64,000 nucleotides of DNA from Antedon mediterranea (lineage: Eukaryota; Echinodermata; Crinoidea; Comatulida; Antedonidae), in assembly GCF_964355755.1 (NCBI RefSeq), contig NC_092670.1, positions 13,331,201-13,395,200 on the forward strand, written 5' to 3'. The notes below the pieces were generated by a model, which worked only from the letters and a program-made list of their open reading frames with translations, was not told where the DNA came from and did no database searches. Below are positions 15,001 through 30,000 of this stretch, in pieces (the stretch's first letter is position 1; each line of letters begins with the position of its first letter). Made by a program: the position numbers and the translations under genes.

Positions 15001-18000
15001 AGAAACCTTTAGCAAGTTTTGGCACGATATGTTTTTTAAAATTTGCCAGTGTAGCCCAGTTAAAAAACTAGTTTGGATCATGCCACAATTAATTATTTAT
15101 TAGTAATTAAATTCTATTTTTGTTAAATTCTATGATTTGTTTGATTTGAATAAAATTGAAATCTTTTCGTTATACAGGGAGTAGAGCTAGATAGGCATGA
15201 AGTTGCCTTTTCTCTTCTTCCCTTTTTCCAATTATTTTAATATTTTAGATTATAATGTTATGTTTATATGTTTTTTTTTGGATGAATAAAGAAAGAAACA
15301 TCAAATCTACTGCAGTTACTGCAGTAGCTATATTTGTTTACTAAACATCAACATATGATTTAAATATTTTGATATGTCAAAGTTTATGAGTCAGTTACTG
15401 CTATAGGGTGTATGATTACAAACAGTGTAGAATACAACAGACATTTAAAAAAGGGAAAAATTAATTTTAATTTTGTAGGTCAGTCATTGGCGGATGCATG
15501 TAATCTTTAATTGCTTTCTTTATTAAATAATTTGATCAGTTTTAAAATCAAACACAAATTATACATTTTTATCTGGAGTACATTTTAATTTTTATTTACT
15601 GAATGTGACTAACCATGGCACAGAATTCGTCAGTTTTGGTGCACTCCAAGTGACATTGAGCAACCAGTTTGTTCAGCTCTTCATCCATGACGCATTCACA
15701 AACATCACATTCGTTGCGTCTAATCTGTTCTCCTTCCTTTATAAAACAATGTATAACCGAATCAATCAATAGTTTTATTATTGCACTTCCTATACAAATT
15801 TAACATTTAATCATACATACAAGGAAAACAAATAGATTCTGTTAAAAGCTTACAGAAAATGAAAAAAAAAATACAAATCTACAACTATAAAAATGTATAT
15901 TACATTAAACAAAATTATAGTTAAACATACTGGAAGGCCTACTTTTACAAAAAATTTACTTTTGCAGTAATTAGTCAATATTGTATACAATTTAAAAAAC
16001 TAATTGGAAATGTATGAAAATTGTTATAAATTTTATAACAATAGAGTTTGGTTGGTAATATTTCTTTATTTAATATTATTATTATTATCAATCGCATTAA
16101 ATACAGTACATTATCCTGCCGTTTTTAGTATAAGTATCTAATAAATATAGAAATTGACATATGGTACATTATAACAGAAACACATTTAGGACAATCTGTC
16201 TTGAATATGCTTCATATTGTGGAATGTTCATTTTATTATATTTATTTTATTTTCGATCTTTCACATAAAAAAGGTATAAAACTGTCATCTTGTGATGAAT
16301 TTAACCAGCCCTAACGACTAAAACAATACAGTAAAACCATAATTATAAAACATTTAAATAGAAAAATACAGAAAAATATGCTATTTAGAAAATGTCAGTA
16401 AAAGTATAAAATGTCTAAAATATACAATTGCTTGGACATTATGTTAAAAGCATTTGGATGTGCAGTGGAGTGGATTTTTCTGGCTACTGACTGATTTTAA
16501 CAATTTTGGCAATAAATAAAATTATACAATCATAAGGGACAATGTCAAAATAATTATTCAACTGTAGTTATCATTTTTTAAACTTTAACCTGTTTACACA
16601 ATTATTTAGAAAGCGTTTTAGTAATGTTTATTGGAGGCTGCATAAAGCACTCCATTAAAACTACCAATTGCAGTAAAAACTGTAGTCACAACAATAGAAT
16701 TACGTTGACAACACATAATATGTAACAATTCTGCAGATAGTTTTAAAAACTGGAAAGGCCACATTATCAGTAAGCCAACATGAGTAAAAGTTAAATACAC
16801 TTACAGCGATAGGATCATAACCAAGATAGCATTTTCCCCCACAGTCTCTTCGCTCAAAAGTGACACATAATCCTGAGTTACCAGGGCTTCCTCCTATAAC
16901 ATCTAAGAAGGCCTTATTGTTCCAATCATCTCGTTCAGATCCTGGAGCGCAGCTACAAGTAGGAACCAGGAACAGAGAACAATCCATTATAGGATTCAGG
17001 CTCATCTGGCTATTCCAAGTATCACCAAAGATCATGTCAGCTTTTTCTTCACACGTAATAACATGATCACATATTGATGGGCAGCCTGTAATATACAGTA
17101 AAGTAAAGCATATGAAAAGTTTTGATTATACAAATAATATCATATACAGTATAAAACATTCATTAATTGTTTTGTATAACATCTAAATAGATTCCTGTCA
17201 TTTGAATAAATAAAAGGTATAGGCCTAGCCAAGGCCTACTGTACATTTGATTCACATTGATTAAAACAGCAACATTTGGTTTTTAAAAATATATTAAATA
17301 ATATATTTATATGGATTTTTAAACACACCTACTGTAGCGTTAATTATGTCAACAAACGACCAAACAATCCTAGGCCTAGCAAGTGTAAAACGCCTAGGCC
17401 TACCCTAATACTAACAGGCCTATTGGCAAGACTGAAAGGCAGCAATACAAAATCTGAAACTTCGACAGGCAACTGGAACTCATCTAGGCTAATTGTGTTT
17501 TTTCCAACGATTCCATGTCTTGTAGAGATGTTCCTATTAATTAATCAAAATCCTACAAACGATCTAAAGCTAATTTAAATGGCTTCTTGATCTAAATAAT
17601 TACATATTATATCTCTCCAAAAATGTACTTCCATTGCGAAACCAATCATAACATTCAATCTTCGTAGTGAAAGTATAAAATAGGTTGTATTTTAGTATAA
17701 ATAAAATATTTTCGGAAAGATTTTTTTGTTCACAAAAAAAATATTAAATATTAAACAATTAATAGTGTGTACTATTGCACGCCATGTGACCCACAATCGT
17801 CCAATCAAATGACAGGAATTTATTTAGGTGTTATATAATTAATAATAATTAATTCACGGTTCCATTGGTTATTTCAGAAAAATGAACAGTAATAAATATG
17901 AAAAATTAAACATAGAATATATTTTTAAATAGGTCAAAAAAATAATGAATATCATTTACTTACGTGGATACTGGGTTATAAAATTAGCTGTGGTAAAACC

Positions 18001-21000
18001 TAAAAAATATTAAAGTTTTGATAAAATATTAGACAACATTAATAAGGATTTCGTCAAATAATTATTAATTATATTAATTATTGGTGAATTAATTAGATCT
18101 GACGACGTTAGCAGGTTGCCGTTTACCGTACATATTACACACCGTTTTCTGCTCTGCGTATATCGTGATGATTAAACTTCTAATATTTGAGGAGGATTCA
18201 AAATTGATAGAAGTAAAATTATTTTTTTACATTGCATCAACAATGAATATTAAAAACAGGACATGTACGTAATTTAGCTATTCTAGTTAGGTCTATTTTA
18301 CCATCAGTTTTCCGCAGGTCTCTAGTTTAGAAATGAAACTTCAGTAACATGTGGGTTTCGTTTTACGGGCTTGTAGGTTAACTATTGAAACACTTACCTT
18401 CACAATCTTCCTCATCTTTTCCATTTTCACAGTTCCATTCACCATTACAAACCAAATCATCAGAATACAACACACTGCCATCTCCACAAGACCAACACTT
18501 TGGATTCAATGTTGTACTTGGAGGTGTTGTAGGTAGTAGTGTTGTTGGTGGTAGTGTAGTTGGTGGTAGAGTTGTTGTTGGTAGAGTTGTTGTTGGTGGT
18601 AATGTAGTTGGTGGTAGTGTTGTTGGCTGCACTGTTGTTGGTTGCACTGTGGTAGGCAAAGAAGTTGTAGTAGTTCCCTCTAAAGAAATAAGTAGACAAT
18701 TTGATGATAGACCAAGCACAATATTTTTAATTTTTTTTTTTTTTTGATAAATGAATAAAACCTCAGTCTGGTGATTTGTGTAATGTATAATGCTAGTTAA
18801 AGTTAGAAAGTTAGAAAAATATTGAATCTTCTAAAACTTAATAGTAGCCTACATAAAATTGTATACCATAATCGGTGGAAAAGAAAACAGTAGCGGTCAA
18901 ATTGATTACAGATTGAATTAAAAAATGCATACAATTTGAATTGAGATGAAAATAAAAAACTACATCTAACTAAGGGTTTTGTTTCAACGTAAAAAATGAC
19001 CATACAGGTTTATACTATTATTGTTCAAGGGTCATTTTGTCAGACCCAAAACTATAATCATGTACACAGACAATTAAACATAGGTAAAAGCATAAAATCT
19101 TTGGAAAGGTTTTAGTGATGTAAATTACAGACCTGAGACAGATAGAAAAACAAGTTGATAAAGTATACATACCACATACTTCACAGCAAGTTCCAGGGTA
19201 TTTGATAGGATATTGGTGCTATTAACACAATAAATAAAACATTTAAAATACATGACATTTAAGATGTCTTAAGATTTAATACTTTTAAATGCATAACGTA
19301 GCCAAAACAAGGCTCAGATTGAAGAGGTTTTACTTATCATATAGGCAATATAACTCCCACTTGCACGCAACCCAGTGTAAGCCCAATCACAAGCGACAGT
19401 TTGGATGATCCATTGCATCGTGATTGGTCAAATTACTTTTTAATATTAATGGCAACTTACAGGTTCACAAACTACTGCTCCACATACAGTTGTTTCACAA
19501 TCAATAACATTTGTAGCATCGCATGAACACGTCTTACATTCATTTACTGTCCATGTCTCTCCTACACTATACACAACATTGTCATAGACACATCGTGCTG
19601 CAAGGAAATAATTGTTACAACATAGATCATGTAGGCAAGTTTTGCGAGATAAAAACTAAGGCCTCTAGACTGTTCACAAACCTACAAAAAGGCAGTGGCA
19701 AAAAGATAACCTCCTAGGTGGAGGTCAAGAATATGTATCTACACATACTGTACAAACATTAGTAGTCAAATTTAATAACAGATTACTTCCAAGATGCAAG
19801 CATTATTATGTGGTTTAAGTTTAATTTGATAATATAAATATTTAAAGGTTTAGATAGTTATGTTAAGAATTCAGTACAGTGACCAACTAAACATTTATAT
19901 TGCTATTATTTTTAAGGTTAGGAATCATATACTGTAATACTATCCTATTTTTAATAACTATAAGATAGAATGAATGCATCAAATGATCAGAATATTGCTT
20001 AAAACTAGTTCAGTATTGTGTACAGAGTAATACTTTAAAAGCTTTTATAGCAACAAATGCTCTTTCCAAAATATTTCCTTTACAATCTTGTTAATACAAA
20101 AAATACTTACAAATTGGAGTGCAATTACAGCATTTAAAATCATCAGGAACAAGATTGGTCAATTCATACTGAAAATACAAACAATGTTAAAAGCTTAATA
20201 ATTTTAATTAAGGTCATGTGATCCTTGTAGTAAAATCATATACTGACAGGTTTTGGATTCACAGTTTAATTTTAAATGTTATATGTAATACATGTTTCAG
20301 TTTAATGGAATTTTATGCACAATCTGTATTTTTTTTAACTGAATTACTGTGATTTAATTAACAATTAAATTATTCAAGCTTTATTATTTAACTGAATACC
20401 CCATGGCTCAACATATTCTTCACATTTTAAAGCTCAGGTACAGGCATGAATTTTAAATATAATATCTGGTTAATTGTACATAAATCAAATATTTGTAACA
20501 GAAATCAAGATGAAAAAACATGAATTTCCCTTAATATGGTCAAATACAAAATTTGGCAACATTCTGCCATAAAAACCAGGAAGAGTTTTTTGGAATGTAT
20601 GATCAATAGAAATTTTTTACCCGCACCTGGCCTTTAAATTTCTAAATAAATGCCCTTGCAATTAAAAAGTACTCACTCCTTCTTCACAATCATCTGTTGT
20701 TAGAGGGCAGTATTCTTGACATTGCTTTTCGCACATTTCATAATTTTTCCAACGGCAAATAGTGCAATTATCTGGATACCAAACATCATGAGGCTATAAA
20801 TAAATACATGTTTAATTAATAAAAAATTAAAATTAATAATAGCTAGATGTGCACTCACTGTGATGCATTAAATTACGACACACACATCACATACACATTG
20901 AAATACTCATGAAAATTGAATTAATCAATAAATAATTTAACTACATTATAATCTTTGAAGCATTTGGTGCATAATCTGTGAAATTTATAATTATGATGAA

Positions 21001-24000
21001 AAAGAAATTATGTGGGAAGGTGAAGTATTCTTTATCCTTTTTCCCCTTTTTTAATTAAAGAAAAAAATGTTTAAATACTTTGAAATGAAATTGGTAAGAT
21101 TGGTGATTTTTAAAACCATGATGCAAACACAGAAGGAGCCTGTTTTAGTACCAAAACAAGACAAGTTTATCAATACAATTTAGGTTAGGGATCATGTCAA
21201 AACCATTCTACTGCAGTTTTACTACAGTTACTACTTCATTTCATTTATTTCGTCTCACATAATTATAACAAAAAAATAACAAACAATAGAGAGAAACAGG
21301 ATTCCCAAAAGCGAACAAAATCAAACTATCAAGTGGGTCTCAAAAGCAAAACATAATCATCATCATCCAACAATAAAATACAAAATTACATTTTTTACAT
21401 TTAAAACAACGAGAAGATTAAAAAGTACAAAATATCTATACAATAGTTACCTTAGACATCATTATTATTACTATTATTATTATTATTATTATTATTATTA
21501 CTGTTATTATTATTACAGATATCAAATGAAGTTTAATTATTCGTGGATTAATGGCCGATAGTTGTAAAAGAATAAATTAAAAAAAACAACAAAACTACAA
21601 TAATATATGAGGCAGTCACTGCTTGCTAATTAATTGCATAAAGAGTAACTAGAATACAGAAACTGCATAGAATAATTTTGACATGACAACCTTTGTAACC
21701 ACTAGAATACAACATAAGGACATATAGACACAATGCAAGTGAGTTGGTCAATGACAAGTAACATCGCTTGTGATTGGTCAAATCACTTGCACTGCACTTA
21801 CATCCTTGGATTGCAGCCTAGAAAAAAGTATTAGTGTAATAATTACCAAATGGCCCTCATTGTCGCATTCACAGTTATCAACACAGTGTGTTCCATTAAA
21901 GTACAGGTTGTCTGGGCACTGGCATCCAGGTTTGCACTCTTCATGACTGCACGTAGGGTTTTTGTTTTCACATGTCATGTGACATACACAATAGTCAGTC
22001 CATTCAAGTCCTGGTCCACATTCTAAATCAAGCAGCACAAAAAACAAAGAAATGTTTTCACCCTGTTTTCATGTTGTTTGTAATGTCTCCGCACCATGGG
22101 TGACTGAAAAACGAGCTTAGCTCTAAAGCTTGGTTCACACTAGAGATGCAATACAATAACATAGACGCAATGCAAGCGAGTTGACAGTGACAAGAAATGG
22201 TTCGAATATGAATCGGTTGTGATTGGTGAAATCTCTTACGTCACTTGAGTTGCGTCTCTAGTGGGAACCAATCAATAATGACAATAAAAAATAAACCTCT
22301 TAAAGCCATTGTTAGCATATGAGGCCTTATTATTAGAAAATCTTAGTAGAACCCCTGTTCCTCAATTTTGCACTCCTTCATTAAAAAAAAATCCTGAATC
22401 TGCCACTGGCTTATAGAATAAAAAATTAAAATCACAGAGATTATTAAGTTATAGTCTTACCCTTTTCACAACGACAGCATTCATTTACTGGTTCTACAAG
22501 TGTTTCTCCTTCGGGGCAGGATGTTATGTTACATGTTTTTATTGATTCATTTTCTTGTACAGGTGAAGTTGTGTTTGGAGTGCAATAAACAACATTGCAT
22601 TCACCAATGTGTATAGCATCCCCAAACTACAAAAAAGTGTAATTGTGAGTGTTTGTGTGTGTTTACACTATCAAACTAGACAAAAAAAAGTGTGATTTGC
22701 CCAAATATGCTAGTGATATGCCCAAATATGGTAGTGATATGACATAATCATGTCCATATATGGGTACATCATTCTCATTATGTAACATAAAGTTTTATAA
22801 TGTAGACAGAGCGTTAGTAATAAAATGAATAATGAAAATAGCAAGTAAAGTAATAGGAATAAATGTTAACCTCTAAGCTCTGTCTACACTATCGAAGTAG
22901 TTTGAAAATAATTTAAATATTTCGAAAATATGGTAGATATGACGTCATCATGTCAATGGGCACATCACATTTTGTTGATAGTGTAGACAGAACTATACAA
23001 AATAAACTTGTACATCTTGTACTTACATCATAAATTTTGCCTTGGTAATAACATGGGCATGCGTAGTCACGTATACATACACCATCTTCATTGTGAACAT
23101 ATCCATCAATGCAGTGACAACGCTCAACACAATCTGTATTACTGCATGGGTTATGGGAATTTGCAACATCTCGACAATTATTAGTGCAGCCACATTTGTA
23201 TACTTCATGTTGCGAACATGGTGGAGTTGTGGAGATTGTTGTGGTTCGTGTAGTCGTTGGTGAAACTGTAGTTGTCATAACGCTAGTTGTTGTTGGTACT
23301 AAAATACATACATTTTTAAAAGTTTTAATTAAGATAGCAAGACAGGCTTAACAAAGGTAATACAGTGTTTGGGACCTTGGGTAATATAGTTACATATGGT
23401 TTTGTTTAGCCAGGATGCTAAGCTCGCCTTGCCAAGATATGACCTTGTAACAGCCCTTTTAATTTTGGCTACGACACACACTGTTCATTATTCTCCAGTT
23501 TCTGTTAATCAAACATTTGAAGAAGCTAATTAACCAATAGAAAATCAGTGAGCGCAACCGCACATAAAACCTTTGATATAATGGAGCTCAGCATCTTGTT
23601 GTTAGATTGTCTTGGTAGCATACAGTACTGTAGTTCACGGTGTCCAACTACGGTATATCGTGTTAAAAATATATTTAATTTCACAGGGTAATTTGCATCT
23701 TTGATTAATTAAAATTTAAATTGAAATTCAAATAGAAGAATAAAAAAATACAGCAGACTGTCGATACTTACCTACAGTAGTAGTATAATATTCGGATGTC
23801 ATTATGGTGGTAGTAGGGTACGATGTAGTATAGAGGGTAGTAGTTGTTGTCTTAGTGGTTGTTGGTTGCATTGTTGTTGGCATCTCTGTCGTGGTAGTTG
23901 GCATCTCTGTTGTGGTAGTTGGCATCTCTGTCGTGGTTGTTGGCATCTCTGTGGTGGTTTGAGTTGTAGGTTCTGTAGAAGACACATTTTTAAAAAGTTC

Positions 24001-27000
24001 AATTATTTCATTTCATACTGTTTTTAACTTGTTTTTAACAAATTCTAAACAGCATTAACGATAAATCACAGTAAAGTGTATTATCACAGTTTTAGCTAGA
24101 CTTATAGCAAATAAGGTTTATGAAATAAACCCTTCCCTTCATAACAAAAGTGAGTTAGTGGACGAGCGTTAATACAATAGAACCGTAATTCATAGCATTA
24201 CTATGGCAAAGTTTAAGGCTCACTCGCTCTATGTTGTGGTGGTAGAACAAGTATTCTCGGATAAGGACTACACTATAACCACAAAAAATGTTCATTAAAA
24301 AAAACCTAGTACATCTTTCAAGGCGAGTAGCCACTCACACAGCCACTGCTATGGACAGACAAGATAGTGCTGGAGTTGACAGCAACGACATGACCTGACC
24401 CTTAAGGGAGAAACATGTACTGTAGTTTAAAATGTAAAATTAATGTAAGAAAACAGTCCATTATTTGTAGAATATGCTATATAATTATATTTAATTGTAC
24501 TATTTTTACTTTTTAAAGAAATTAAAAAACTTACCATACTCAATACATCCAACAAATTCCACTGTCACTGACATGCCTTCTGATACATCTACAACTGTAA
24601 TTTCTATCTTGATTACATCCTTAATTCCTTCTCCAGGGAACAGCACTCTATCTTTTATGCTGGAACCAGTAAGGTCTTTGTTGAATACCTGTAGATAAAT
24701 ATTTGAAGATGGTTAAGAATAGAAATAAGAATCTTTTCATTAACATATGACAATAAATTAGTCAATAGTAAATATGCTATTCCTAGAGTCTCTTCAATCC
24801 TTACATTACTTATTTCAAACAATAATCAAACTTACCACTGAATCACCATTACCATCAACAATAGTAGTAAAATCCACATCCCCCTTTTGTGCATACTGAA
24901 CTGTAAAAGACACACTTCCTTCACCTTGACTCTTGATATCAACTCCTGTTACTCTCAATGGTTGAGTATAAGTAACCTTTAGCCAATCATTAATAACAAT
25001 ACTCCATCCAGATGTGGTAGTTTCTGAATTTAAATCGTCTCCTTTATTTGTTTCTCTAAGATTTTCCAAGTCTTCCTTCAGTTGACGCAGAGGTTCCACG
25101 CATTCTAATCAAGATAAATGAAACATTTATTTATTAAAGACTAAACATATAATTTTCATGTTTTTTCAGTTATTAATTACTTTTTATTTTCTACATTTGT
25201 AATATTTGTGTAATATTTTACCCATATATGTAGTTGGCTGGATTGTCGTTGTAGTTGGAATTTCTGTTGTGGTAGTTGGTGGCATTTCTGTTGTGGTAGT
25301 TGGTGGCATTTCTGTTGTGGTAGTTGGTGGCATTTCTGTTGTGGTAGTTGGTGGCATCTCTGTAGTGGTTGTTGGTGGCATCTCTGTTGTGGTTGTTGGC
25401 ATCTTCGTTGTTGGTGGCATTTCAGTAGTGGTGGTTGGCATCTCTGTTGTGGTTGTTGGCATTTCTGTTGTTGTTGGCTGCATTGTTGTGGTTGGTGCAG
25501 TTGTTGGTGGCAATGGAGTAGTAACAGCTGTAGTGGTCTTCAAAGTTGTTTCAACTGAAAATAATAAAATTAGTTAAAATACAGTACGATTGTTTCTAAA
25601 GATTCCCAATATATAATACTAGTAATGATACTCCTCTAGCCTGTGACAGAAGAATGATACTCATGTATATATCATCATATTTAAATATATTAATTATATT
25701 CCATAAAATAATATAAACATTCACACACATCATCAGATAACATTAACAACAACAATAAAGACAATTCTGGTAGATTATCAAAAAAGCAAACAAAGGAAGC
25801 TCTATATGGTGAACTTGGCTGGCAATCAATCGAATCAATACAGTCAGATAGAATCTTAAACTATTTCTATAGACTTAAAAATATTGAAGAACATCGTTGG
25901 CCAAGGTTACTTTTTAGAGCTATCTTTGAACTTCAAATTATTGAAACCATTTAAAATAAATTTGATATGCAAATGTATTTTAATATTGACTACTGTACAA
26001 AATGTCTTAATGGCTTCAAAGAGAAAAATGTTATAAAAGATAACATAATATGGTTTAATAATGCTCAAACTAAATCATCCTTAACAAATTATTTACTATA
26101 TAAAAATGAACCAAAAATGGAAAAGTATTTACTGGAAAAATGTAGCTACCATGCATCTAATTTAAAATTTAAAGCTCGTTCAAACTAATTACCCATTGAA
26201 GGAAGAAAGGAAGGTTGGTCACAACAAAATTCAGGATTGTGTTTGTTGTGTAATTGTGGTGAAAGAGAAACACTTTATCACTTTGTGTTCAATAGTACTA
26301 GATAATCTAATACTAGAAATTCAATATTTAAAAGACTTAGAGCAGAGCTATACCACAATGATTTACATAAAATTTGGGAGCTATTTGACAATCTCGAAAT
26401 TTATAACGAATATCAAACTGTAACAACAGAATCATACCCCATGTTAATTATAAAATGACAAGTAATATCTTTGATAAATTTTGTTAACTATTCTTAACAA
26501 TTGCATGGAAAGAACTACATATTTAAATACTTAAATATACAGTACTTTTTACTTTAATTTGTACTTTAATTTCAGTATTGTTTTTTTTCTTTTTTAATCA
26601 CTTGTACTTTCAGTTATATTGTAATCAATTAAGTGTTTACTATTATTTGTGTACTATTATATTATTTTGTTGCACATCCATTGTGGATAGTGCCTCTGTT
26701 AAAAAAGAGATACAATAAAGTAGTTATTATTATTATTATTATTACTGTCAACATATTTTCCTTTTGTTCACAGAAAGACCAACAGTGCATGCTCATTATT
26801 ATGTATCTGAACATGCACCGTGTCATAAAAACGAAATGTCGCTATTCATATTTCGCTCTTTACTTATGCCTTCGATTTCATCAACAATATATTATATACA
26901 GAAAATAGCGTAACGGTTACCTCTCTCAAAACAGCCGTAGAAGTCCAATGACAGTGATGGCAAGTCTACCTCTCTACCACCAGTAGAGTATGATGTTGAA

Positions 27001-30000
27001 ATAATCAACTCTCTGGAATTTGGCATTTCAGGTATGTTTATGGAATGTAATGAATCTGATGTAAAGGTGACCTCATTCTGAAATGTAACCAATTAAAACA
27101 GTATATAAAAAATCAAAGTTTCTTCGATCCAAATACATATTTGCTCTGCCAAACATTTACTTATTCACAAAAATGTAAGAATTTCATTGGTCCAAATACC
27201 ATATACATCACAATTGTTCTGCATCACATTTGTATATTCCCCTTTCTTTTGTAAATTCTTTTAAAGATTTTAATTATAATTTTTCAAAATAACTTTCTTA
27301 CGTTGAGATTTGTCAATTCTACAAGTTCACCAGTTTCCTCATTCATGTACTGAATTGAAAAGGTAACTACCAGTAGAGTATCTATATCACTAGAAAACTG
27401 GATCTTTGTCACTCTTGTTGGCTGGCTAAATTGCACAGTTAGAGATCCTGACTCTGCCAGAGACCACGCATCTGTTGGGTGAACTTCGCTACCACTTGCC
27501 ACATACCTATGAAGATCAAGGCCGGCTTTCATGCCAAGATCATCAACACAGATTTCTGAAGAGAAATTAAAAACATGAATGTTTTACAAAAGTGAATTAT
27601 CTAAAAAGTCAAGTGAATTGTAAATAAAGTTTAGTTTAGGAGTTGACTGCATTTTCATCATTAAATAGAATGACTATTTTGTTTATGAATAATAAACTAA
27701 AATGTCATAGAGCATTTTGCTAACAATAATAATAAACAATTAATTAGTATATGAAATGAAAATTTTAGTTTTAAGATTAGTTTTTTAGATTTAAGTTTAC
27801 CTGTGACTTGAGTTGTTTCTCTTGTTGTAACAGTTGTAGTCTTTGTTGTTGGTATGTACTCGGTAGTTGAACTTTCTGTTGTCATAGGAGGAGTAGTTGC
27901 TTCTGTAGTTGTAGTTTCTGTAGTAGTAACTGTTGTTGTCGGAGTTAATGTAGTAGTTTTGACAGTGGTTGAGATGATTGTGGTTGTTGGCATCTCTGTT
28001 GTGGTTGTTGGCATCTCTGTTGTGGTTGTTGGTGGCATCTCTGTTGTGGTTGTTGGTGGCATTTCTGTTGTGGTTGTTGGTGGCATTTCTGTTGTGGTTG
28101 TTGGTGGCATTTCTGTTGTGGTAGTTGGTGGCATTTCTGTTGTGGTTGTTGGTGGCATCTCTGTTGTGGTTGTTGGCATCTCTGTTGTGGTTGTTGGCTG
28201 CATTGTTGTGGTTGATGGCATCGCGGTTGTTGTCTGAGTTGTAGGTTCTGTAAATAGAAGCAACAAAAATATTTCAAGAAATATTAAATATATTATTAAT
28301 TAATTTATTACTTGTGAAAATGGGACCTTTAAGTACTATTTAATAAGGATTCTCTATTAAACATCTAAAATACTTACCATACTCAATACATCCAACAAAT
28401 TCAAGTGTTACCGACAATATGCCATCTGACACACTCTCAATCACAATTTCTACATCAGTTACATCCTTAATTCCATCTCCGGGGAATAGGACTCTGTTGC
28501 TGCCAGTAAGATCTTTTTCAAAAACCTATAGGCATATGAATCACACAATTATATTTGTCATATTTGTGTTACTGTCAAACCGTTAAAATTTTCCTTTTAT
28601 TTTAAATACTTTACCAACAAAGATGGCTGGACTTCTCGCTTTTGTTGTGTCTCCCATATTGTAGAAAGATAAACGGCCTAGATTACTTCGATGACAATTG
28701 TTTTATAAATATTAGATTTTGTAGAGTATTAAAAAGTGGTACTTAAAACATAGGAAATTTTCTCTTACTGTAGTCCCAAAAATGTCACAGACAGCTGTCA
28801 ATCACTGATTACTTGCAAGGGAAGGACAAAAAGTTGACCTAAGCTTAGGGCTAATCTTACCAATTTTAAGTTATAACTTACCACAGGAACCACATCTACA
28901 ATTGGTATCAAATCTTCATCTCCCTTGCGTGCATATTTAACTGTAAAAGACACACTTCCTTCACCTTCACTCTTGATATCAATTCCTGTTACTCTTAATG
29001 GCTGTGTGTAAGTAACCTTTAACCAATCATTTGGAGTAATATCCCATCCACTAGTCATGGATTCTGCATCTTTACCATCATTGGTTGTTCGTACTTTTTC
29101 CAAGCCGTCCTTAATTTGACGCAGAGGTTCAACACATTCTAATGAAGGAAATTAATATTTTACATTTGTGTTTTTGTCAATTTCAATCATTATTTTGAAA
29201 TGTGTAATTGCATTTGTTTACCGAATCTTAGTCTATTTTTAGATGTATTAAATAATACACAAAACTTTACCCATCTCTGTAGTTGGCAACACTGTTGTGG
29301 TTGTTGGCATCTCTGTTGTAGTTGTTGGTGGCATTTCTGTTGTGGTTGTTGGCATTTCTGTTGTTGGTGGCATTTCTGTTGTGGTTGTTGGTGGCATTTC
29401 TGTTGTGGTTGTTGGTGGAATTTCTGTTGTGGTTGTTGGTAGCATTTCTGTTGTGGTTGTTGGCATCTCTGTTGTGGTTGTTGGTGGCATTTCTGTTGTG
29501 GTTGTTGGTGGCATTTCTGTTGTGGTTGTTGGTGGCATTTCTGTTGTGGTCGTTGGTGGCATTTCTGTTGTGGTTGTGGGCATCTCTGTTGTGGTTGTTG
29601 GTGGCATTTCGGTTGTGGTTGTTGGTGGCATTTCTGTTGTGGTTGTTGGCATCTCAGTCGTTGTTGTTGGTGGTATCATTGTTGTTGTTGTTGGAGGCAT
29701 CTCTGTAGTAGATGCTGGTGCTGAAATTAAATATCAAATTCATTATTTATTAGATTTTATCAGAGTACTTTATATAAACTAATTAAATAAGGTTTAAAAA
29801 CAAACATATGACACAATATAAACGGTAAATACCTCATCTTGTGCATGTCATGCATTCAAAAGTTTCAGATGGGGCAATGAGATACTGAATGAAGCACAAA
29901 GGAAAGGTTGCACCCCACACAATTTTGCTCTAAATAATATTTTCAGACTTACTGGTTGTTGGCTGAATTGTAGTAACTACATGAGTTGTTGTTGTGGTGG

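Noticed and set aside
17276-17578. 100-residue plus-strand frame
   Set aside because: Lies wholly inside a MITE-like element with no similarity to a protein I know.
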